Below the pieces are notes generated by a model that made no database searches, was not told the DNA's origin, and worked only from the letters and a program-made list of their open reading frames with translations. The position numbers and the translations under genes are program-made. A stretch of 64,000 nt of DNA from Cellulophaga omnivescoria (lineage in GTDB: Bacteria > Bacteroidota > Bacteroidia > Flavobacteriales > Flavobacteriaceae): assembly GCF_001999725.1 (NCBI RefSeq), contig NZ_MDDP01000023.1, positions 62,001 to 126,000 on the forward strand. Direction: 5' to 3'. Of the stretch, positions 45,863 through 56,065 are shown piece after piece. Position 1 is the stretch's first letter, and every line of letters begins with the position of its first letter.

Positions 45863-48217
45863 TTAGTTATTATCATCAATTCTGTTTTGTTCTTCTTTGG
45901 ATGAGTTTTCTCTATTTTTTTGCTTGCCATATCTAGATCCAAAACTGTAGGTTACTCTTAATTGTACGTTTCTTCTAGACTCATTACTCTCTATATCTGC
46001 ATTTAGGTTGTTGTAATTAATTGTCCCCACAAAACCTCTGTTTAATATTTTATTTAACCCAAAATTTACCTTTAACCTATCATCTAAAAAAGTTTTACCT
46101 AAAGAAAAATCTAAACCAACAAACCAATCTACATCCATACCACCATCTAATGCACCAGTACCATAATTTCCACTAATTTCTGCATTAATCTCCCAAGGAA
46201 GCTCATAACTTGCTTGTGTAAACCAAATTAAGCTCCATTTATCTAAATTTAAGTTGTCTGGATCAGATTCTAACTTGTTATAATTTACAATAAAACCAGT
46301 AAAACCCTCAACACCGTTTATAAAACTTAATGGTCCAAATAATCTAAAATTCCAGTTTTGATTATCTGTTAAATTTATTGTTGTTCTGCTAATTTCTGCG
46401 GTTTCTGTGTTTTGTGATACGTATTGAAACATTGCGTCCTTAGTTTCATTATATGCAATAGTAAAAAAAGGCTGCCCATCAAAAGTTAAGTTAAACTGAT
46501 AATTATTGGTAAAAGCTGGTTTTAAGTTTTCATTACCAACGTCTGATGATAAAGGATCATAATACGTTACAAAAGAGTTTAGTGTACTGTAACTTGGCCT
46601 ACTAATACGATAACTATAAGCTACATTGGCACTTAAGTTATCATTTAGTTTTTTACTTACAGATGCACTAGGGAATAGTTTAGATATTTTACGTTCTCTA
46701 CTTTCATTAGTAGTACTAGAGGTACCTTTTGTGTTACTATCTTCAAAACGTAAACCTCCAGAAAAAGACCAATCTCCGCTTGTAATATTTAGTTTAGAAT
46801 ACACCGCAAAAATATTTTCTTCTACTAAAAACCTATTGCTAGCATCTTCATTAAAAACAAATTCTCCGTTTGTATCTTCAGTAAAAGACATTAAATCGCT
46901 ATCTGTGTCTACATCTGCGTATTTACTACCAAAACTAAGTTTAAAGTTTTCTGTAAACTGCTTAGAGTAGTCTATTTTATATGTTTTTATTTGGTATTCA
47001 CCGTCTTGCAAATAACGTTGGTTTGTATAAGGTACAGTGCTGCCCTCTAATGAAGATATGGTATTAATATTATCATTAGTATAGTCTACAAAATTAAAAT
47101 CTGCTGTTAGTTTTTGTGTTTCTGTTTTATACTCGTAATATGGATTAACATTAAATACTGTTTGGTCTCTGTTAAAACTATTTTGAGACAGTAAATAATC
47201 TGTAGTATTAGCGGTAGTAATTATGTTGCTACTTTTAGAGTTCCGGTCAGAGTCTGTAGTAATGTTTCTAACACCAACACCAATACTGTGCTTATCTGTA
47301 ATGTAATAATCTAAACTAGCACTAGCCCTTATACTTTGCGGGTTATAAGGTTCTATTGTAGCTTGGTCATATGTAGCGTCTTCTACGGTTCTTTTAATAA
47401 ACAAATCTTCTCTCCAGGTAGGACTAGAATATCCTGCACTGGCTTGCCAGTTTAGTTTGTTTTTATAACTGGCAATAGATGCACTTGTACCATACTCTAC
47501 GCCTTCATCTTCACCAACCCAACCAACTACGGTACCGTGTGTACCAAGTTTTACATTTTTCTTTAAAATAATATTTAAAATTGGTCCAGACCCAGCAGCA
47601 TCAAACTCGGCTCCTGGCTGTTCTATCATCTCTACTCTGGCTATGTTGTCTGCAGGCATATCACGCAGCAGAGTATTAATATCCATATAGTCTGTGGTTT
47701 TACCATTAATTAATATTCTTATATTGTTTTGGCCCGCATAGCTTATACCATTATTACTAACAATTATACCAGGTACACGTTTCATAACATCTTGTAAGTT
47801 AGAATTTATCATTTCTGAATTTTCTAAATCTACAATTAGCTTTTCTGCCGTTTGTTTAATTACCGGTCTTTTGCTCTTAACCACAACTTCATTTAATGTT
47901 TCTGCTTCTTCCTGCAGGTTAAAATCTAAGGTAATATCGGTAGTTAATTCAAATACATTAGATGTTTTAGTTTTAAAACCAAGCATAGAAACTTCTAAAT
48001 AATAACTTCCGTTTTTTATATTATTAAATGTATAAACGCCTTGCTTGTTTGATATTGTACCAGTTACAACCTCTTTATTGGCTTGTTGATATAAAATAAC
48101 ATTGGCATACTCTAAGGGTGTATTATTTTCTGTAATAAGGCCAGAAACTTTGTTTTGTGCTTGGGTAGCTAATATACCCAGGACTAAAATAAAAATAGTT
48201 TTTGTAAAGGTTTCCAT
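45863..48217 (-). CDS. Outer-membrane beta-barrel protein (TonB-receptor-like, OMP_b-brl_3 type)
   Basis: The 784-residue protein has a signal peptide (about 1-20) and a carboxypeptidase-regulatory-like domain (about 22-105: VSGLITENNTPLEYANVILY). A plug-like region (about 120-215: VPGIIVSNNGISYAGQNNI, EMIEQPGAEFDAAGSGPIL) and a barrel follow. It resembles the outer-membrane beta-barrel proteins often found beside LytS/LytTR pairs. It may transport or sense a substrate. The ligand is unknown. It heads a three-gene operon with the two-component pair. Confidence 0.88.
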   Translation of the reverse strand: METFTKTIFILVLGILATQAQNKVSGLITENNTPLEYANVILYQQANKEVVTGTISNKQGVYTFNNIKNGSYYLEVSMLGFKTKTSNVFELTTDITLDFNLQEEAETLNEVVVKSKRPVIKQTAEKLIVDLENSEMINSNLQDVMKRVPGIIVSNNGISYAGQNNIRILINGKTTDYMDINTLLRDMPADNIARVEMIEQPGAEFDAAGSGPILNIILKKNVKLGTHGTVVGWVGEDEGVEYGTSASIASYKNKLNWQASAGYSSPTWREDLFIKRTVEDATYDQATIEPYNPQSIRASASLDYYITDKHSIGVGVRNITTDSDRNSKSSNIITTANTTDYLLSQNSFNRDQTVFNVNPYYEYKTETQKLTADFNFVDYTNDNINTISSLEGSTVPYTNQRYLQDGEYQIKTYKIDYSKQFTENFKLSFGSKYADVDTDSDLMSFTEDTNGEFVFNEDASNRFLVEENIFAVYSKLNITSGDWSFSGGLRFEDSNTKGTSSTTNESRERKISKLFPSASVSKKLNDNLSANVAYSYRISRPSYSTLNSFVTYYDPLSSDVGNENLKPAFTNNYQFNLTFDGQPFFTIAYNETKDAMFQYVSQNTETAEISRTTINLTDNQNWNFRLFGPLSFINGVEGFTGFIVNYNKLESDPDNLNLDKWSLIWFTQASYELPWEINAEISGNYGTGALDGGMDVDWFVGLDFSLGKTFLDDRLKVNFGLNKILNRGFVGTINYNNLNADIESNESRRNVQLRVTYSFGSRYGKQKNRENSSKEEQNRIDDNN

Positions 48218-48350
48218 GACTGTTGATTATGATTGATACCATAAATGTATAGTAACTAATATATTACAGAAACTATTTTCTGATAAATTGGGATAAAATA
48301 AGGTTAAAACCTATTTTTTTTATGACCAATTGTAACAGCTAAAAACAAAA

Positions 48351-48375
48351 AAGGCTCCCTGTTTCAGGAAGCCTT
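48351..48375 (-). terminator. Terminator after the antiporter gene
   Basis: AAGGCT-C-CCTG / CAGG-A-AGCCTT, a hairpin with one internal mismatch, lies about 20 bases beyond the antiporter stop. A T-run follows on the minus strand. Confidence 0.8.
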
Positions 48376-48396
48376 ACTTTATAAAATAGTTCTTTT

Positions 48397-50250
48397 TTAT
48401 TCTTCTTCTGTAATATCTGCGTGTTTATCTACATCTAACATTTTACCTAAATAAACAAGCTCATACCCTTCTGTAATATCGGTAAAAGACTTACTAAACG
48501 ATGGTATAATGTGCAACTCACCATCTGGAGATTTTAAAAATATTGGTATTATACTTTCATCTGCCTTGGTAATTTCAATTAAACCTTCATAATGGGTTTG
48601 GTCTTTTAGTTTTATTTCATGTATTGTTGGGTACTTACGTGTAGCTTCCATTAGCTTAATAAAATCGTCTGTATGAGAAAATAAACCTTCTTTCGGGTTA
48701 TTTTGTGGATCGTTCATTTCATCAGAATTAACCAACCTAAATGATCCATTTTCTCCAAATTGTTTTTCAAACTTTTTTACTGCAAAATTATTAATGTCTG
48801 AGTTTGCAGTAAGTGCCATAACGTAGCCCATATCATTCAACTCTATATTATCTGTTAATGAGTCTGAGTAAATATTAGCACTAATAGCATCAATACCTAA
48901 TTTTTTTGCCTTGTTAATGTTAGTTTGGTTATTGTCTATTAACACCACGTGTCTGTTATGTTCTTTTAAATATTGAGCTATTAATCTAGATAATTTTGAG
49001 GCACCTATAATTAAAATACCTTCAGACCTTTTTAAGAAAACACCAACAAGTTTAGCAAACATCCTAGCCGTAGTTGCATTAAGTAAAACAGTACCTAATA
49101 CAATAACAAATACTAAAGGCGTAATATAATCTGCACCCTCTACACCTTTTGTAAAAAGTTTAGATCCAAATAATGACGCAATACCTGCCGCAACAATACC
49201 TCTTGGACCTACCCAACTTATAAAAAGCTTTTCTTTTAATTGAAGGTTAGATCCTCTGGTGCTTAAAAATACACCCAATGGCCGTACTATAAATACAATT
49301 ACAGCAAAAAGTATTAGTGTATTCCAATTAAAAATTAACTCTAAGTCTGCTATGTTAATATTAGCAGAAAGCAATATAAATAATATAGATATTAACAATA
49401 CACTTAAAGATTCTTTAAAGTACAGTAACTCTTTAATATTAGGCAGATCTGTATTACCCATTACCATACCCATAACTACTACGGCTAATAATCCAGATTC
49501 ATGTGCAAAAACATCAGACATTACAAAAACAAGTAATACTGTAGATAAAGACACCACATTAAGTAAATAATGTGGTATAAAATTACGTTTTACAGCTGCT
49601 GTTAAACCGTGTGCAAAAGTAAAACCAAATGTGGTACCAAATAACAGTATTTTTCCAAACTCTATTAGTGCGGTAAATGTAAAGTCTCCACCGCCGCCTA
49701 CACTAATAAACTCATAAACTAAAACGGCAACTAAAGCTCCAATAGGATCTATTAAAATACCTTCCCATTTAAGTACTGCAGAAATATCTTTTTTTAAAGG
49801 TATGTTTCTTAAAATTGGAGTTATTACAGTAGGACCCGTTACAATAATTAATCCTGAGAATAAAAAGGATATAGACCAACTTAAACCAAGAATATAATGT
49901 GCAGCAACACCTGCGCCTAAAAATGTAACTAAAGAACCTATTGTTATTAATTTGGAAATTACTGGCCCTACATTTTTAATTTCAGATCGTTTTAAGGTTA
50001 AACCACCTTCAAACAAAATAATACTAATAGCCAATGAAACAAAATAATACAAACTTTCTCCTGGAAAAAGCCCAGTTTTACCGTTCCAAATTGGCTCTAT
50101 AATTTTGCTATTATCTTCAGTAAAAAAAGTGGCTATTGGCCCTACCATTAGGCCTATTAAAATTAATGGTAAAATGGCTGGTAGTTTTAACCTCCAGGCA
50201 AACCATTGGGCAATTATTCCTAATATTATAATTCCGGCTAACTCTAGCAT
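48397..50250 (-). CDS. CPA-family cation:proton antiporter with TrkA-N domain
   Basis: The 617-residue protein has about 12 transmembrane helices (1-400), with family motifs such as FSGLIIVTGPTVITPIL and SWVGPRGIVAAGIASLFG. A TrkA-N nucleotide-binding domain (about 410-530: GILIIGASKLSRLIAQYLKE) and a C-terminal tail follow. It exchanges Na+ or K+ for protons, with activity probably gated by a nucleotide bound in the TrkA-N domain. It is divergent from the UspA-SulP pair (102-base gap), a possible ion/pH homeostasis cluster. Confidence 0.9.
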   Translation of the reverse strand: MLELAGIIILGIIAQWFAWRLKLPAILPLILIGLMVGPIATFFTEDNSKIIEPIWNGKTGLFPGESLYYFVSLAISIILFEGGLTLKRSEIKNVGPVISKLITIGSLVTFLGAGVAAHYILGLSWSISFLFSGLIIVTGPTVITPILRNIPLKKDISAVLKWEGILIDPIGALVAVLVYEFISVGGGGDFTFTALIEFGKILLFGTTFGFTFAHGLTAAVKRNFIPHYLLNVVSLSTVLLVFVMSDVFAHESGLLAVVVMGMVMGNTDLPNIKELLYFKESLSVLLISILFILLSANINIADLELIFNWNTLILFAVIVFIVRPLGVFLSTRGSNLQLKEKLFISWVGPRGIVAAGIASLFGSKLFTKGVEGADYITPLVFVIVLGTVLLNATTARMFAKLVGVFLKRSEGILIIGASKLSRLIAQYLKEHNRHVVLIDNNQTNINKAKKLGIDAISANIYSDSLTDNIELNDMGYVMALTANSDINNFAVKKFEKQFGENGSFRLVNSDEMNDPQNNPKEGLFSHTDDFIKLMEATRKYPTIHEIKLKDQTHYEGLIEITKADESIIPIFLKSPDGELHIIPSFSKSFTDITEGYELVYLGKMLDVDKHADITEEE

Positions 50251-50352
50251 AATTCATTTTTTTTGAAAAATAGTATTTTAATTTTAAAAAGCAATTTTAA
50301 CTCAAAATAACTTTTGTTATATAATTGTACTATCTTGGGCTAAATTTAGCCT

Positions 50353-51228
50353 ATGGTTTATAAAAATCGTCCTTTTAAAACGATTCTTTTTGGATTTGCA
50401 TTCTCCCCAAAATTAGAGATAAATATTTTGGAGACTATCAGAATAGCTCATTTTTTTAAGGCTAAATTAATTTTACTTCATGTTGGAACTAAAACAGAAG
50501 ATAAAGAGGCTAAAATTGCATCTTTTTTAAATAAAACAGAGTACCAAAATTTAGACATTGAAGTTAAATGGCAAAAAGGTGACCCCATTACCATTATTAC
50601 CACGGCTTGTAAAACTAGTAACATAGACTTGTTAATTATTGGAGCTTTACAAAAAGAAAAAATATATCAGTTTTATGTAGGTTCTATTGCGCGTAAACTA
50701 ACACGTAAGGTTTGTTGTTCTGTATTGTTACTTATAAAACCGTCTAAAGAACGTGTGCCTTGCAAAAACATTGTTGTTAATGGGCTAGATGCACCAAATA
50801 CCCCACTTACTATAAACTCTGCTTTTTATATTGCCAACGCCCTTGGTGCTCCGCAGCTAACAATTGTAGAAGAAATTTTACAAAAAAATATACAAGTAAG
50901 TGTACAGGATGATAAAACATTAAAAAAAGTAAATATTGTTAAAGAGCGATTAAAACACCGAGAAGAACAAAGGGTTAGAGAAATTGTAAAAGAAATTCCT
51001 GATGCTTGTAAAGAAGGAATAAAAGTAAAAAACCAAGGTATTTTTGGCAAAAGAGGTTATTCTATTGGCCATTATGCAGAAATTGTTAGGGCAGATTTAT
51101 TGGTAATGAATGCTCCGTCTAAAACAAGATTTTTAGACCGTATTTTTCCCCATGATTTAGAATACATTTTGTCTGATTTACCAACAGATTTATTTATAAT
51201 ACGTAACCAATTTGACTCTAAAAAATAA
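50353..51228 (+). CDS. Tandem universal stress protein (UspA)
   Basis: The 291-residue protein consists of two UspA-like domains. The first (about 10-135) has ILFGFAFSPKLEINILETI and IGALQKEKIYQFYVGSIARKL. The second (about 140-288) is less conserved. The first domain keeps the G-x-x-x-S-region typical of nucleotide-binding Usps (GSIARKL). It overlaps the following SulP gene by 17 bases, suggesting a regulatory link with that transporter. Confidence 0.85.
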   Translation: MVYKNRPFKTILFGFAFSPKLEINILETIRIAHFFKAKLILLHVGTKTEDKEAKIASFLNKTEYQNLDIEVKWQKGDPITIITTACKTSNIDLLIIGALQKEKIYQFYVGSIARKLTRKVCCSVLLLIKPSKERVPCKNIVVNGLDAPNTPLTINSAFYIANALGAPQLTIVEEILQKNIQVSVQDDKTLKKVNIVKERLKHREEQRVREIVKEIPDACKEGIKVKNQGIFGKRGYSIGHYAEIVRADLLVMNAPSKTRFLDRIFPHDLEYILSDLPTDLFIIRNQFDSKK

Positions 51229-53422
51229 TAAAACCAAAACGTTTATAAGCGCACTACCAAAGAATATTTTTTCTGGTTTTGTAGTATCATTAATAGCATT
51301 ACCATTAGGGTTAGGATTAGCACTTGCCAGTGAAGCACCTCCAATTTCTGGAGTTATAGCTGCAATTGTTGGTGGTTTTATAGTTTCTATTTTAGGTGGT
51401 TCTAATGTTACTATTACTGGTCCGGGTAATGGTATGGTAATTGTTTTATTAAGTGCCATTTATACCTTAGGTAATGGAGATTTGTACCAAGGTTACCTGT
51501 GTACACTTGCCGCCATTATTGTATCTGGCTTGGTAATGATAATACTTGGTTTTTTAAAAATGGGTCGTCTGGCAGATTTTTTTCCTGCCTCTGCCATAGA
51601 GGGTATGCTTGCCGCAATTGGTATAGGAATCCTCTCTAAACAATTTCATATAATGCTAGGTAATAATGGTGCTAATGGCTCTATAGTATCATTACTAAAA
51701 CAGTTTCCGGCAGGAATACAAAATTTATGGATTACCACAGATATTAGCGTTTTAATTGCTGCTGCAATTGGTATTATTAGTTTGCTAATTATGGTTTTTT
51801 ATGCAAAAATTAGAAATAAGTATTTTCAATTAATACCTGCTCCTATGTGGATTATTGTACTTGTTGTAGGACTTAGTTATTTGTTGACTAGTTTAGATAT
51901 TAATTATCCGTTAACCAAAGATTTTTTGGTAAAAATACCAAAAGATGTTACTTCTAATTTAGCTTTTCCAGATTTTTCAAAAGTATACCAGCCTAATTTT
52001 ATAATAGCTGTTTTTTCTATCACATTAATTGCAAGTATAGAATCTTTATTAAGTATAAAAGCGGTAGATAAGTTAGACCCTTTAAACAGGCGCTCTAATG
52101 TTAATAGAGACTTAAAAGCCTTAGGTGTAGCCTCTATTGCTAGTGGTTTTTTAGGTGGTATAAATGTTGTAACTGTTATAGCACGTAGCTCTGTAAATGT
52201 TAATAACGGCGCAACAAATAGGTCTGCCAATTTTTTTCAAGCATTTTTTTTAGCAGCATTTGTACTTCTTTTTCAAGAACAACTACGTAAAATTCCTTTA
52301 GCTGCACTTGCTGCAATACTAGTTTATACGGGCTATAAACTTGCTACACCAAAAACATTACAAAAAATTGCTAAAGTTGGTAAAGAGCAAATAATAATAT
52401 TTTTAGTTACTCTTTTAACAACTTTATTTACCAACTTAATTACGGGTATAAGTGCTGGTATATTGGTTACGTTTGTAATACACATTATACTTAATAAAAG
52501 TTTTTCGTTATTTTTTAGCAACATATTAAAGCCAAATATTTTAATGTATAAAGAGCCAGACGGTGGTAACTTTTATATTAGCATAAAATACTTTTGTAGC
52601 TTTTTAAATTTTTACAAGCTAAAAAATAAATTAGATGCTATACAAGAAAACAATACTGTAGTTTTAGATTTTTCTATGTGTAATTTTGTAGACCACACCG
52701 TTATGGATGGTTTAGAGGGTTATGCAGATACGTTTAGTAAAAAAGGTGGTAGTATAGAGCTTATTGGACTAGACAAACACGGTACAGATTCTGCACATCC
52801 ATTTGCAATACGTAAAATTCTTCCGTTTGCAACAAAATTAGCATCTGTAGGTGGTAACCTTACAAAAAGGCAGTTACTATTAAAAAATACTGCTGCAAAT
52901 TTTACGTGGGATTATATTCCAGAAAAAAATAAAAACGCTGGTTTTTTAACCAATTTTGTTTTCTTTAAAACTAGAGAAATAAGCTATTTTTATAATCAGC
53001 TTAAAGCAAAAAACAATAAAGTTGCTCTTATGGATGTAGAGTTTACTGAAGGTGAATTTATAGTAAAAGAAGTAATAAAAACAACTGTTTTACACATAAA
53101 ATTAGATAGAGAAGTACCTGTTTTTACGTTAGACAAAGAAGGACTAATAAAATACTTGTATAGTTTAGCTGGTTTTAAAGAGTTAAACGTAGATAATCAT
53201 CCAGATTTTAACCAAAGGTTTTACTTAAGTGGAGAAAAACCTAAACAAATTCAACAACTATTTACAAATGAGCTTATTTTATTTTTAGAAAGTAACCCTT
53301 ATTACCATATAGAGTGTAATGGCTCTTCACTTTTAATTATTAAAAAAGAACGTTTATTAAGTGTACAAGAAGTTAAAGCAATGTTGTATTTTGGCAAACA
53401 ATTGCATAAAATTTTACAATAA
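51212..53422 (+). CDS. SulP-family anion transporter with STAS domain and C-terminal extension
   Basis: The 736-residue protein has a SulP/SLC26 membrane part (about 1-430: LIALPLGLGLALASEAPPISG, SNVTITGPGNGMVI) and a STAS domain (about 455-545: VVLDFSMCNFVDHTVMDGL). About 155 further residues (580-736) contain HPDFNQRFYLSGEKPKQIQQ and CNGSSLLIIKKE. The STAS part regulates transport. The extra domain is unusual for SulP and resembles domains of other Bacteroidota membrane proteins. The anion (sulfate, bicarbonate or other) is not predictable. It is coupled to the overlapping upstream UspA gene. Confidence 0.87.
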   Translation: MTLKNNKTKTFISALPKNIFSGFVVSLIALPLGLGLALASEAPPISGVIAAIVGGFIVSILGGSNVTITGPGNGMVIVLLSAIYTLGNGDLYQGYLCTLAAIIVSGLVMIILGFLKMGRLADFFPASAIEGMLAAIGIGILSKQFHIMLGNNGANGSIVSLLKQFPAGIQNLWITTDISVLIAAAIGIISLLIMVFYAKIRNKYFQLIPAPMWIIVLVVGLSYLLTSLDINYPLTKDFLVKIPKDVTSNLAFPDFSKVYQPNFIIAVFSITLIASIESLLSIKAVDKLDPLNRRSNVNRDLKALGVASIASGFLGGINVVTVIARSSVNVNNGATNRSANFFQAFFLAAFVLLFQEQLRKIPLAALAAILVYTGYKLATPKTLQKIAKVGKEQIIIFLVTLLTTLFTNLITGISAGILVTFVIHIILNKSFSLFFSNILKPNILMYKEPDGGNFYISIKYFCSFLNFYKLKNKLDAIQENNTVVLDFSMCNFVDHTVMDGLEGYADTFSKKGGSIELIGLDKHGTDSAHPFAIRKILPFATKLASVGGNLTKRQLLLKNTAANFTWDYIPEKNKNAGFLTNFVFFKTREISYFYNQLKAKNNKVALMDVEFTEGEFIVKEVIKTTVLHIKLDREVPVFTLDKEGLIKYLYSLAGFKELNVDNHPDFNQRFYLSGEKPKQIQQLFTNELILFLESNPYYHIECNGSSLLIIKKERLLSVQEVKAMLYFGKQLHKILQ

Positions 53423-53463
53423 TGTTAACATAATTTAGCGCATTATAAACATTTTAGTTTACC

Positions 53464-53471
53464 TAATTTTG
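53464..53471 (+). promoter_or_regulatory. -7 promoter element just before the MBL-fold gene start
   Basis: TAATTTTG matches TAnnTTTG and ends 5 bases before ATG 53477, again suggesting a leaderless or nearly leaderless mRNA. Confidence 0.45.
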
Positions 53472-53476
53472 TAAAT

Positions 53477-54337
53477 ATGAAGATTTACCCAATAGAAACA
53501 GGCAATTTTAAGTTAGATGGCGGTGCAATGTTTGGCGTTGTTCCTAAAGCTATATGGACAAGAACTAACCCGGCAGATGCTAACAATATGATAGATATTG
53601 CTGGCCGTTGCTTATTAATAGAAGACGGTAACAGACTTATACTTATAGATACTGGTATGGGTAACAAACAATCTGATAAGTTTTTTGGCTATTACTATAT
53701 GTGGGGAGACCATACCTTAGATAATTCATTAAAAAAATTAGGTTTTAGTAAGGATGATATTACAGACGTTTTTTTAACACACTTACATTTTGACCATTCT
53801 GGTGGCTGCGCCGTTTGGAACAAAGATCGTACAGGTTTTGAAGTTGCCTTTAAAAATGCAACATTTTGGACTAATGAAAACCATTGGAATTGGGCAACAA
53901 AACCTAATGCACGTGAAAAAGCATCGTTTTTAACAGAAAACATAATGCCAATGCAACAAAGCGGACAATTAAAATTTTTAAAGCCAAATCAGCATCAATT
54001 TGAAGCCAAATCTGAATTAGGTTTTGGTATTTTTTATGCAGACGGACATACAGAAAAACAAATGATTCCGCACATACAATACAAAGGAAAAACCCTAGTT
54101 TTTATGGCAGATTTACTACCAACAGTTGGGCACTTACCTCTACCCTACGTTATGGGTTTTGATACTAGACCTCTGTTAACCTTGTCTGAAAAAGAAGTGT
54201 TTTTAAACTCTGCAGCAGATCATAATTATTATTTGGTATTAGAACATGATGCACATAATGAAATTTGCACTGTAAAGCACACAGAAAAAGGAGTTAGACT
54301 TAATGAAACATTTACATTTAATGAGCTTTTTAACTAA
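53477..54337 (+). CDS. Metallo-beta-lactamase-fold hydrolase
   Basis: The 286-residue protein lacks a signal peptide. The dinuclear metal site motif is FLTHLHFDHSGG, followed by later ligands (ADGHTEKQM, LEHDAHNE). It resembles lactonase-type or glyoxalase-II-like cytoplasmic enzymes. A quorum-quenching lactonase role is possible but not shown. It is a single gene with its promoter element only 5 bases from the start. Confidence 0.87.
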   Translation: MKIYPIETGNFKLDGGAMFGVVPKAIWTRTNPADANNMIDIAGRCLLIEDGNRLILIDTGMGNKQSDKFFGYYYMWGDHTLDNSLKKLGFSKDDITDVFLTHLHFDHSGGCAVWNKDRTGFEVAFKNATFWTNENHWNWATKPNAREKASFLTENIMPMQQSGQLKFLKPNQHQFEAKSELGFGIFYADGHTEKQMIPHIQYKGKTLVFMADLLPTVGHLPLPYVMGFDTRPLLTLSEKEVFLNSAADHNYYLVLEHDAHNEICTVKHTEKGVRLNETFTFNELFN

Positions 54338-54422
54338 GCTTGTAATCCACCATACTCCAACATTTATCAATAAATTACTAAATTCATCAAAATAATAAAT
54401 ACACAAATTAAATTAACATAAT

Positions 54423-56063
54423 ATGAATATCAGACTATCAAAATCTGTTTTAAGCCTATCAGCAGTTGCTTTAATAATGGCTAGCTGTGGCTCTGCACCC
54501 ACCTTAATTTCTACTCCTGTAGAAAATATAGATGCTTTACCTTTAAAAGTATCGGAACTTACAGAGCAACAAAAGCAAAACTGGGGTCACGCAGATCTTG
54601 CTACAGACACTATACCAGGTATGAGTGTAGACAAAGCCTACAAAGAGCTTATTGGCAATAAAAAAGGAACCAAAGTTATTGTAGCTGTTATGGACTCTGG
54701 AATGGATTTAAATCATGAAGATCTTAAAAATGTTCTATGGACTAATAAAAAAGAAATTCCTGGTAATAATATAGATGATGATAATAACGGTTTTATTGAT
54801 GATGTTCATGGATATAACTTTTTAGGAGATTCTTATAATGAACAATTAGAAAGTGCTAGAATTGTAAGATTAGGTCTTGGCGATGCTGCATTACAAGCTA
54901 AAGCTAAAGCAGAAGTAGAAGCAGACTATGCTGAAGCTTTAGCTGGCAAACAAAGATATGAGCAAATTTTACAAGCTGTAAAAAATGCAGATGAAGCTGT
55001 AAAAAAAGAACTAGGTAAAGACAGTTATACAAAACAAGATTTAGCCAGTATAACTGCAAAAGATGAAACTATGCAACGCAACTTGGCTGTATTAAACCAA
55101 ATGTATTCTTTTAGTAGCTCAATCCCTGAAGCTATAAAAAATATTACCGGTGGTATTACTTACTTTACAGACCAAGTAAATTACAACTTAAACAAAGATT
55201 TTAACGGTAGAGAACCTGTTGGTGACAATCCTTATGACATTACAGACACTAAATATGGTAATGGTAACCCAATTAACACTGTAGATACAGAAAGCCATGG
55301 TACACACGTTGCCGGTATTATTGCAGCAGAGCGTAATAATGGTAAAGGTGCTAACGGTGTTGCTAATAATGTAGAGTTAATGAGCATTAGAACTGTACCT
55401 AACGGTGATGAATACGACAAGGATATTGCTTTAGGTATACGTTATGCAGTAGATAATGGAGCTAAAGTTATAAACGCAAGTTTTGGTAAAGCTTATTCAC
55501 CAAAAGCAGAATGGGTTTATGAGGCTTTAAAATATGCTGCAGAAAAAGATGTACTTTTTGTACATGCTGCAGGTAATGATGGTGCTAATTTAGACGATTA
55601 TGAAAACCACCCTAATTACCCAAATGACCAAATAAAAAATGGTGCAGAATTTGTAGATAACGTAATAACAGTTGGTGCTTTAGCTAACAAATACGGATCT
55701 ACAATGCTTGCAGATTTCTCTAACTACGGTAAAATTAATGTAGATGTTTTTGCTCCGGGTGCAGAAATTTACTCTACAATGCCAGGTAGTAAATATGAGT
55801 ATATGGGAGGAACATCTATGGCTTCTCCGGGTGTTGCTGGTGTTGCTGCAGTTATAAGATCACAATACCCTAAATTAACAGCTGCACAGGTTAAAAAAAT
55901 AATCATGCAGTCTGGTATAGCAATTAAAACTAAAGTTGTTCTTGGCGGTGATCCATCAAACAACAATACATTAGCTAATATATCTACATCAGGTAAAATG
56001 GTAAATTTATATAACGCACTTTTATTAGCTGAAAGCGTTTCTAAAGGACAAGTAAAACTATAA
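54423..56063 (+). CDS. S8-family (subtilisin-like) serine peptidase lipoprotein
   Basis: The 546-residue protein has a lipobox ASC (Cys22). The S8 triad is Asp91 (VAVMDSGMDL), His292 (ESHGTHVAG) and Ser465 (GGTSMASPG). The spacing between Asp and His is about 200 residues, much longer than in usual subtilisins. The insert (about 130-270) is helical and charged (QAKAKAEVEADYAEALAGKQ). It should act as an anchored periplasmic or surface protease. It is followed 2 bases later by the M1 peptidase gene, so both may degrade peptides together. Confidence 0.92.
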   Translation: MNIRLSKSVLSLSAVALIMASCGSAPTLISTPVENIDALPLKVSELTEQQKQNWGHADLATDTIPGMSVDKAYKELIGNKKGTKVIVAVMDSGMDLNHEDLKNVLWTNKKEIPGNNIDDDNNGFIDDVHGYNFLGDSYNEQLESARIVRLGLGDAALQAKAKAEVEADYAEALAGKQRYEQILQAVKNADEAVKKELGKDSYTKQDLASITAKDETMQRNLAVLNQMYSFSSSIPEAIKNITGGITYFTDQVNYNLNKDFNGREPVGDNPYDITDTKYGNGNPINTVDTESHGTHVAGIIAAERNNGKGANGVANNVELMSIRTVPNGDEYDKDIALGIRYAVDNGAKVINASFGKAYSPKAEWVYEALKYAAEKDVLFVHAAGNDGANLDDYENHPNYPNDQIKNGAEFVDNVITVGALANKYGSTMLADFSNYGKINVDVFAPGAEIYSTMPGSKYEYMGGTSMASPGVAGVAAVIRSQYPKLTAAQVKKIIMQSGIAIKTKVVLGGDPSNNNTLANISTSGKMVNLYNALLLAESVSKGQVKL

Positions 56064-56065
56064 TT

